Below are positions 23,845-28,762 of a DNA stretch of 28,762 bases, piece by piece (position 1 is the first letter of the stretch; the number at the start of each line of letters is the position of its first letter). The notes under the pieces were generated by a model. The model was given only the letters and a program-made list of their open reading frames with translations, was not told where the DNA came from and ran no database searches. Source of the stretch: Comamonadaceae bacterium (GTDB lineage Bacteria > Pseudomonadota > Gammaproteobacteria > Burkholderiales > Burkholderiaceae_C). The stretch is taken from the NCBI GenBank assembly GCA_947454695.1, contig CANGMW010000004.1, positions 1-28,762 of the forward strand. Reading direction: 5' to 3'. The translations under genes and the position numbers were made by a program.

Positions 23845-24609
23845 TCACCCCATCAGCCCGTTGGCCGGCCAGCTTGAGTCCAGGAGCTTGAACTCCGCGA
23901 TCAGTGGCAAATGGTCCGACATGCGCCACCAGGCCCGCCCCTTGGGCACCTGCACCGCGACCGGCTGCAAGCCACGCGCGTAGACGTAATCCAGCTGCAC
24001 CAGCGGCAGGCGCGCAGGAAACGTCAGGTGCTGCGAAGGCTGCCAGCAGTGCAGCTGCATGGATTGCATGAGCAGCCGCACCCGTTGGCCCCAGTCATTG
24101 AAATCGCCTGCAATGAGCAGCGGCGCATCAGCCGGGATTTCGCGTGCAATGAAGCGCTGCAGCTGGGCCACTTGTCGCATGCGGCTCGCACCGATCAGCC
24201 CCAGGTGCACCACCACCACATGCACGGTGCGCTGTTGAAAGAGCACCTCGCAGTGCAACAAACCGCGCTGCTCAAACCGGTGATCCGAGATGTCTTCGTG
24301 CTGGTGCATGGCAATCGGCCAGCGCGACAGCAAGGCGTTGCCGTGTTCGCCATGCCGGGTGTAGGCATTGGTGCGGTAAACCGCCTCATAGCCGGGTGGC
24401 GCCAAATATTGCGCCTGAGGCTGTACAGGCCACAGCGGAAAATGTTGCGCCTCGCGGCGGTTCAAACTGCGCACCTCTTGCAAACACACGATGTCAGCAT
24501 CCATCTGTTCCACCGCCAGACCCAGGTTGTGAATTTCCAGCCGGCGACGCGGCCCCAGGCCCTGCACGCCTTTGTGGATGTTGTAGGTGGCCACGCGCAG
24601 CAGGGTCAT
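23845..24609 (-). CDS. Endonuclease/exonuclease/phosphatase family protein
   Basis: A 254-residue member of the DNase I-like (EEP) superfamily. Catalytic motifs in order are the Asn in RVATYNIHKG (near residue 10), the metal-binding Glu in DIVCLQEVRS, the Asp/Asn pair in AGDFNDWG, and the C-terminal MSDHLPLIAEF with the catalytic His. Substrates of the superfamily range from DNA to phosphoinositides and sphingomyelin, so the target cannot be told. The frame is open upstream to 24699, but ATG at 24609 overlaps the nudB stop (ATGA) and yields the standard N-terminus, implying translational coupling to nudB. In related genomes this gene commonly precedes a cardiolipin synthase gene; here folE follows instead. 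Confidence 0.92.
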   Translation of the reverse strand: MTLLRVATYNIHKGVQGLGPRRRLEIHNLGLAVEQMDADIVCLQEVRSLNRREAQHFPLWPVQPQAQYLAPPGYEAVYRTNAYTRHGEHGNALLSRWPIAMHQHEDISDHRFEQRGLLHCEVLFQQRTVHVVVVHLGLIGASRMRQVAQLQRFIAREIPADAPLLIAGDFNDWGQRVRLLMQSMQLHCWQPSQHLTFPARLPLVQLDYVYARGLQPVAVQVPKGRAWWRMSDHLPLIAEFKLLDSSWPANGLMG

Positions 24610-25070
24610 GATGCAAACTGCGGCAGCAGCAGACAGGCCTCGGCGTTGGAGGGCGAATAGCAAGCATCCGCCGCCTGCTGCCAGGGCAGCCAACGCCACT
24701 CGGTATGTTCACGCGGGGCAAGCCGTATCGGCGTGTCGGCCGGCACTTGCAGTCCAAACAGGTGTTCGGTGTTGTGGGTGACCTCCGGCGCATAGCGGTG
24801 ACGCCAACGCGGGTAAATCTCGTACACATTTTCAAGTGTCCAGTCTTTCAAGTGCACCGACAAAGGGGACGCGTGCGAACAATCGACACCCGTTTCCTCC
24901 ATCACTTCGCGAATGGCTGTTTCCCGGAACGTTTCGTCCAAAGCATCTTTAGAACCGGTCACCGATTGCCAGAAGTCGGGCGCATCGGCGCGTTTGATCA
25001 ACAAGATATCCCACGCGGGGGTGTACATCACCACCAGCACCGATTGGGGAATTTTGTAGTTCGGGTTCAT
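24606..25070 (-). CDS. nudB: Dihydroneopterin triphosphate diphosphatase (NudB)
   Basis: A Nudix hydrolase that removes pyrophosphate from dihydroneopterin triphosphate, the step after FolE in folate synthesis. The 154-residue protein begins YKIPQSVLVVMYTPAWDILLI over residues 5-25 and has the Nudix box from Gly39 to Val62 (E46, then R54-E55-V-M-E58-E59-T-G61), then NVYEIYPRWRHRY, VTHNTEHLFGLQVP and EHTEWRWLPW, all typical of NudB. It lies 80 bases downstream of aspS across an intrinsic terminator and overlaps the EEP gene by 4 bases. The ATG at 25070 has only a weak ribosome binding site. Confidence 0.94.
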   Translation of the reverse strand: MNPNYKIPQSVLVVMYTPAWDILLIKRADAPDFWQSVTGSKDALDETFRETAIREVMEETGVDCSHASPLSVHLKDWTLENVYEIYPRWRHRYAPEVTHNTEHLFGLQVPADTPIRLAPREHTEWRWLPWQQAADACYSPSNAEACLLLPQFAS

Positions 25071-25100
25071 GGCGATTCAGGGGCAAGCGTCATCCAAAGT

Positions 25101-25140
25101 ACCATCAAAAAAGGGCGCTCGCGCGCCCTTGATCGATGGT
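25101..25140 (-). terminator. Intrinsic terminator after aspS
   Basis: Read on the - strand, AAGGGCGC (25130-25123), loop GCGA and GCGCCCTT (25118-25111) form a perfect 8-bp stem, followed by T residues giving a run of six at 25112-25107. Outer arms GATGGT/ACCATC (25140-25135 and 25106-25101) can extend it across a small internal loop. It lies 10-20 bases past the aspS stop and before nudB, so it should end or attenuate transcription of the fmdB-DUF502-aspS unit. Confidence 0.85.
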
Positions 25141-25149
25141 GAACACCAT

Positions 25150-26964
25150 TCAGCCGGCCTTGACCAAATCGGCGTTGCGCAAGCGGATGTGCAATTCGCG
25201 CAACTGCTTTTCGTCCACCGCGCTGGGCGCCTGGGTGAGCAAACATTGCGCGCGCTGGGTTTTGGGGAAGGCGATCACATCGCGGATTGATTCGGCCTTG
25301 GTCATCAAGGTGACGATCCGGTCCAGACCGAATGCCAGGCCACCGTGGGGCGGTGCGCCGTACTGCAAGGCATCGAGCAAGAAGCCGAATTTGGCCTGCG
25401 CCTCTTCCGGCGTGATCTTCAAGGCGTCAAACACTTTTTGCTGCACATCGGCGCGGTGGATACGCACCGAGCCGCCGCCCATTTCCCAGCCGTTGAGCAC
25501 CATGTCGTAGCCCTTGGAAATGCATTTCTCGGGCGCAGTGACCATCCAGTCTTCATGGCCGTCTTTGGGCGCGGTGAAAGGATGGTGGGTGGCGGTGTAG
25601 CGCTGGGCTTCGTCGTCGTACTCGAACATGGGGAAGTCCACCACCCACATCGGACGCCAGGCGTCTTCAAACAAACCGTTCTTGCGGCCGAACTCGCTGT
25701 GACCGATCTTGATGCGCAGGGCGCCGATCGCGTCGTTGACGATTTTGGCCTTGTCCGCGCCAAAGAAAATCAGGTCGCCATCCTGGGCGCCGGTGCGCTG
25801 CAGCACCGCTTCCAGGGCCTTGTCGTGAATGTTCTTCACGATCGGGCTTTGCAAACCGTCACGGCCTTTGGCCAGTTCGTTCACACGGATGTAGGCCAGC
25901 CCTTTGGCGCCGTAAATCTTGACGAACTCGGTGTAGGCATCGATCTCGCCGCGGCTGATACCACCGCCTTCTTTGGAGCCACCGGGCACGCGCAAGGCGA
26001 CCACGCGGCCGCCCTTCATGGTGGCAGCGCCTGAGAAAACCTTGAAGTCCACATCGGCCATGACATCGGTCACTTCCGAGAAGGTGAGTTTCACGCGCAG
26101 ATCGGGTTTGTCGGAACCGTACAAATACATGGCCTCGGCATACGTCATGACCGGGAACTCACCCAGGTCCACCCCGATGGTGTTTTTGAACACGGTGGTG
26201 ATCATGCCCTGGAACATCGCACGAATTTCTTCCTCTTCCAGGAAAGAGGTTTCGATATCGATCTGGGTGAATTCAGGCTGGCGGTCGGCGCGCAGGTCCT
26301 CGTCGCGAAAGCATTTGGTGATCTGGTAGTAACGGTCGTAGCCGGCCACCATCAGCAATTGCTTGAACAACTGCGGGCTTTGCGGCAGGGCGAAGAACAT
26401 GCCGTCATGCACGCGGCTGGGCACGAGGTAATCGCGCGCGCCTTCGGGCGTGCTCTTGGTGAGCATGGGGGTTTCGATGTCGATGAAGCCATTGGCGTCC
26501 AAAAACTTGCGCACTTCCATCGAGACCTTGTAGCGCAACATGAGGTTGTTCTGCATGTACGGACGACGCAGATCCAGCACCCGGTGCGTGAGGCGCGTGG
26601 TCTCGCTCAGGTTGTCGTCATCGATCTGGAATGGGGGCGTGACCGACGGGTTGAGCACCGTCATCTCGTGGCACAAAATCTCGATCTTGCCGCTCTTGAG
26701 GTTGTCGTTGGTCGTGCCATCGGGCCGCGCACGCACCAGACCCTTGATCTGGATGCAAAACTCATTGCGCAGGCCCTCGGCCACTTTGAACATGTCGGCA
26801 CGATCAGGGTCGCACACGACCTGCACATAGCCTTCGCGGTCACGCAGATCGACAAAAATCACGCCGCCATGGTCGCGACGACGGTTGACCCAGCCGCACA
26901 GGGTGACAGTTTGGCCCATCAGGGCATCGGTCACAAGACCGCAATAGTGGGAGCGCATGGCCAT
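25150..26964 (-). CDS. aspS: Aspartyl-tRNA synthetase, probably non-discriminating (AspS)
   Basis: A class II synthetase that charges tRNA-Asp and probably also tRNA-Asn. The 604-residue protein has the N-terminal anticodon-binding OB fold (CGWVNRRRDHGGVIFVDLRD), class II motif 2 (FRDEDLRADRQPEFTQID, ~217-234), the bacterial insertion domain (FSGAATMKGGRVVALRVPGG) and motif 3 (GLAFGLDRIVTLM). The RRRDH motif has His32, the residue known at position 31 of the non-discriminating P. aeruginosa enzyme, where discriminating AspRS has leucine. It would then make Asp-tRNA-Asn for amidation by GatCAB. Two starts, ATG 26964 or ATG 26958, are possible. It is 27 bases after DUF502 and ends at a strong terminator. 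Confidence 0.97.
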   Translation of the reverse strand: MAMRSHYCGLVTDALMGQTVTLCGWVNRRRDHGGVIFVDLRDREGYVQVVCDPDRADMFKVAEGLRNEFCIQIKGLVRARPDGTTNDNLKSGKIEILCHEMTVLNPSVTPPFQIDDDNLSETTRLTHRVLDLRRPYMQNNLMLRYKVSMEVRKFLDANGFIDIETPMLTKSTPEGARDYLVPSRVHDGMFFALPQSPQLFKQLLMVAGYDRYYQITKCFRDEDLRADRQPEFTQIDIETSFLEEEEIRAMFQGMITTVFKNTIGVDLGEFPVMTYAEAMYLYGSDKPDLRVKLTFSEVTDVMADVDFKVFSGAATMKGGRVVALRVPGGSKEGGGISRGEIDAYTEFVKIYGAKGLAYIRVNELAKGRDGLQSPIVKNIHDKALEAVLQRTGAQDGDLIFFGADKAKIVNDAIGALRIKIGHSEFGRKNGLFEDAWRPMWVVDFPMFEYDDEAQRYTATHHPFTAPKDGHEDWMVTAPEKCISKGYDMVLNGWEMGGGSVRIHRADVQQKVFDALKITPEEAQAKFGFLLDALQYGAPPHGGLAFGLDRIVTLMTKAESIRDVIAFPKTQRAQCLLTQAPSAVDEKQLRELHIRLRNADLVKAG

Positions 26965-26991
26965 AGAAATACTTTCAGCGAAAAAAAGGGG

Positions 26992-27645
26992 TTACTGGCT
27001 TTTATCGACCAGCGTCAGATGCGGGTTCTTCGGTCCACCGGGAACGATCACACCCATGGAAATCACATACGTCAGCGCCTCGTCAACCGACATGGCGAGT
27101 TCAATGCAATCGGTTTTTTTGACCATCACGAAATACCCGCCCGTGGGGTTGGGCGTGGTGGGCACATACAGACTGAGGTACTCACCGTTCAGGATATGGG
27201 CCAACTCGCCTCCGGGTGTGCCGGTGACAAACGCGATGGTCCACATGTCGTCGTGCGTCCACTTCACCAGCACAGCCTGACGAAAGGCATTGCCCTTTTC
27301 TGCGAACAAGGTGTCAGACACCTGTTTCACACCGGAGTAAATGGAGCGCACCACCGGAATGCGATTGAGCAAGGCATTCCACCAGACCAGCAACTTGGTG
27401 CCGATGAAATTGGACGCCATAGCGCCGATCAGCAGGATCACGATCAATGCAAAGATGACGCCCAGACCCGGCACATGCAAGCCCAGGAACTGGTCCGGCT
27501 GCCAAGCGACCGGCAGGATTTTGAGGGTTTTATCCAGCGTTGAGACGACCCACTCCAGCACCCAAATGGTGATGATCAGGGGGGCCAGCACCAGCAGACC
27601 CGCAAGCAACCATTTGCGAAATTTAGCCATGGCGTGGGTGGTCAT
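26992..27645 (-). CDS. DUF502 family inner-membrane protein
   Basis: A 217-residue protein with two predicted membrane helices near residues 12-35 (WLLAGLLVLAPLIITIWVLEW) and 60-82 (GVIFALIVILLIGAMASNFIG), followed by a soluble domain with LLNRIPVVRSIYSGVKQV and VPTTPNPTGGYFVMV, the hallmarks of DUF502. Function is unknown in bacteria. The ATG at 27645 overlaps the fmdB stop (TAATG), arguing for coupled translation; an internal ATG at 27630 (MAKFRKW) is an alternative. The fmdB-DUF502-aspS order is familiar from many Betaproteobacteria. Confidence 0.92.
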   Translation of the reverse strand: MTTHAMAKFRKWLLAGLLVLAPLIITIWVLEWVVSTLDKTLKILPVAWQPDQFLGLHVPGLGVIFALIVILLIGAMASNFIGTKLLVWWNALLNRIPVVRSIYSGVKQVSDTLFAEKGNAFRQAVLVKWTHDDMWTIAFVTGTPGGELAHILNGEYLSLYVPTTPNPTGGYFVMVKKTDCIELAMSVDEALTYVISMGVIVPGGPKNPHLTLVDKSQ

Positions 27646-27980
27646 TAAGTGGCCGTGCTCGTGGACGATGCCGACGGTGCAGGGCTGGGCGCAGATTCGG
27701 ATGAAGTTGATGCGGCTGGCTTAGGCGCAGGGGCGGGCGTATCAGCACCACCACTGGTGGGCGGGGCCACCGTGGTAGCGGACTCCGAAGAGGTGCTGCC
27801 ACCCCGGAAATCGGTCACATACCAGCCGGAGCCCTTGAGCTGAAAGCCCGCAGCGGTGACCTGCTTTTTGAACGTGGCGGCACCGCAAGCGGGACAGTCG
27901 GTCAACACCGGGTCCGATATCTTCTGCAATATGTCCTTGGCATGGCCACAGGAGTCACATTTGTAGGCGTAGATGGGCAT
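27645..27980 (-). CDS. FmdB-family zinc ribbon protein
   Basis: A 111-residue protein whose first ~45 residues (MPIYAYKCDSCGHAKDILQK..., DCPACG) form the FmdB zinc ribbon with Cys8/Cys11 and Cys29/Cys32. Next comes GFQLKGSGWYVTDFRG, also typical of the family, and then a low-complexity tail of Ser, Ala, Pro and Thr (about 60-111) that is probably disordered. The family is named from a putative regulator of formamidase genes, but its function is not established. It is first in the fmdB-DUF502-aspS run; a good -10 box lies 32-37 bases upstream of the ATG. Confidence 0.93.
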   Translation of the reverse strand: MPIYAYKCDSCGHAKDILQKISDPVLTDCPACGAATFKKQVTAAGFQLKGSGWYVTDFRGGSTSSESATTVAPPTSGGADTPAPAPKPAASTSSESAPSPAPSASSTSTAT

Positions 27981-28011
27981 GGCGCGAGTGCTTGAAGGTG
28001 CAAAACCCTCA

Positions 28012-28037
28012 ATTATAGGCAGTCATGCCCATTTCAA
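28012..28037 (-). promoter_or_regulatory. Candidate promoter for fmdB-DUF502-aspS
   Basis: On the - strand a perfect TATAAT lies at 28017-28012, about 32 bases before the fmdB start. TTGAAA at 28037-28032 is the nearest -35-like hexamer but is only 14 bases away, shorter than the usual 16-18. TG lies one base off the extended -10 position. The -10 stands out in a GC-rich background and is the only perfect one I noticed. Confidence 0.55.
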
Positions 28038-28059
28038 GGAATCAGCGCCGGCGGGGCCC

Positions 28060-28762
28060 TCAGTCCATTCCCGCCAGAATATGGTGGGGCGCATGCTGGT
28101 TGGCAATGGCCTGTGGGCCCAAAGAGCCCGCCAACATGCCCACCATGGCACTCAAAACCCCTGCGAGCTGCGCCGGGAAAACATCCCCGGCCGGAGTGGC
28201 CAGAAACAGGACCCAAGCCAACAGGCCTAAAACGATGGAAAAAATAGCGCCTTGCGTCGAGGCTTTTTTCCAGTACAGCCCGAAGGTCAGCGGCACAAAG
28301 GCGCCCACCAGCGTGACCTGATAAGCCCCTGACACCATCTCGTAAATGGGTGTGCCCTGCATCAGGATGGCGTAGACCAAGACGCAGGTGCTGAAGACCA
28401 GCACGGTGATGCGCATGGTACGCAGCTCTTGCTGATCGCCTTGCTGGGGTTGGAACTGGCGCCAGATGTTCTCGACAAAAGTCACGCTGGGCGCCAGCAG
28501 GGTGGCGGAGGCGGTGGATTTGATGGCCGAGAGCAAGGCACCGAAAAACAAGACCTGCATGACAAACGGCATCTTCTCCAGCACCAGCGTGGGCAAGACT
28601 TTTTGCGGGTCGTCTTTGAGCAGTTCGGCAGTCTGCTCGGGCATGATCACCAAGGCACTGACCACCAGGAACATGGGCACAAACGCAAACAGGATGTAGC
28701 AGATGCCACCGATCACCGGCCCGCGCGTGGCCGCATAGGGCGTGTTGGCCGACATCACCCGC
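28060..28762 (-). CDS. Sodium:solute symporter family protein, C-terminal part
   Basis: The frame is open to the right edge (…RVMSANTPYAATRG), so only about the last 234 residues are present. The RVMSAxTP loop, then FVPMFLVV, FFGALLSAIKSTASATLLAPS with its small-residue/serine-rich sodium-site helix, VSGAYQVTLVGAFVPLTFGLYWKKAS and GLLAWVLFLATPAG are typical of the SSS (solute:sodium symporter) family in the inner membrane; six or so hydrophobic helices are visible. The substrate cannot be told. The stop is about 80 bases before the fmdB start on the same strand, and a promoter-like -10 lies between them, so fmdB is probably separately transcribed. Confidence 0.9.
   Translation of the reverse strand, partial: RVMSANTPYAATRGPVIGGICYILFAFVPMFLVVSALVIMPEQTAELLKDDPQKVLPTLVLEKMPFVMQVLFFGALLSAIKSTASATLLAPSVTFVENIWRQFQPQQGDQQELRTMRITVLVFSTCVLVYAILMQGTPIYEMVSGAYQVTLVGAFVPLTFGLYWKKASTQGAIFSIVLGLLAWVLFLATPAGDVFPAQLAGVLSAMVGMLAGSLGPQAIANQHAPHHILAGMD

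Noticed and set aside
22134..23891. Long + strand open frame (585 codons) across folE and DUF429
   Set aside because: It covers two recognisable genes and their gap on the opposite strand, and its translation resembles no family I know.
24610..24699. Upstream extension of the EEP gene
   Set aside because: It overlaps nudB in another frame; the ATGA junction and family N-terminus favour 24609.
26359..27543. 394-codon + strand frame opposite aspS and DUF502
   Set aside because: It is antisense to aspS and DUF502, both secure, and has no recognisable domain.

Overview
The window is ordinary, gene-dense, GC-rich bacterial chromosome with about 30 protein genes. No rRNA, tRNA, CRISPR array, insertion sequence or phage gene was seen. 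Gene content and order point to Betaproteobacteria, order Burkholderiales, probably Comamonadaceae (Rhodoferax/Limnohabitans/Polaromonas-like). Evidence: a DUF3460 gene next to scpA, the fmdB-DUF502-aspS-nudB order, a FolE with an ACSHH metal motif, paired cyanophycin synthetases with DUF1854 and an ABC transporter, and an AspRS with the RRRDH signature of non-discriminating enzymes. The genus is inference. No intergenic gap exceeds about 160 bases.

Left block (1-8250), cofactor synthesis. After the tail of an unidentified gene come DUF3460 and scpA (chromosome condensation), then nadB, panD, bioB, panB and panC on the + strand. Facing them on the - strand are nadC and nadA, overlapping at TGATG. 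Together these give aspartate to quinolinate to nicotinate mononucleotide (nadB, nadA, nadC), aspartate to beta-alanine plus ketopantoate to pantothenate (panD, panB, panC), and the last step of biotin synthesis (bioB).

Central block (8250-16075), cyanophycin. A DUF1854 gene and an unusual ABC half-transporter (PH-like N-terminus, four-cysteine zinc ribbon, exporter core) run leftward. From the same 156-bp gap two cyanophycin synthetase genes run rightward, 3 bp apart. They look complementary. The first (721 aa) keeps an HxxEH site in its N domain but has lost the Mur-ligase P-loop lysine and the C-terminal lobe. The second (858 aa) has both ATP-dependent domains but has lost the HxxEH site. 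No cyanophycinase or isoaspartyl dipeptidase gene is present here. This is the most interesting part of the window.

Right-central block (16085-21530). gpsA, secB, grxC and a membrane-anchored rhodanese form a leftward operon like yibN-grxC-secB-gpsA of enterobacteria. The divergent gene is gpmA (2,3-bisphosphoglycerate-dependent mutase), followed by the carboxy-terminal protease ctpA and a MoeB/ThiF-type adenylyltransferase.

Right block (21560-28762), all on the - strand. In transcription order: the open end of a sodium:solute symporter; fmdB-like zinc ribbon, DUF502 membrane protein and aspS, preceded by a good -10 box and ended by a clear intrinsic terminator; nudB and an endonuclease/exonuclease/phosphatase gene (ATGA overlap); folE; a DUF429 protein; and a secreted thermonuclease-like protein. 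nudB and folE supply consecutive early folate steps.
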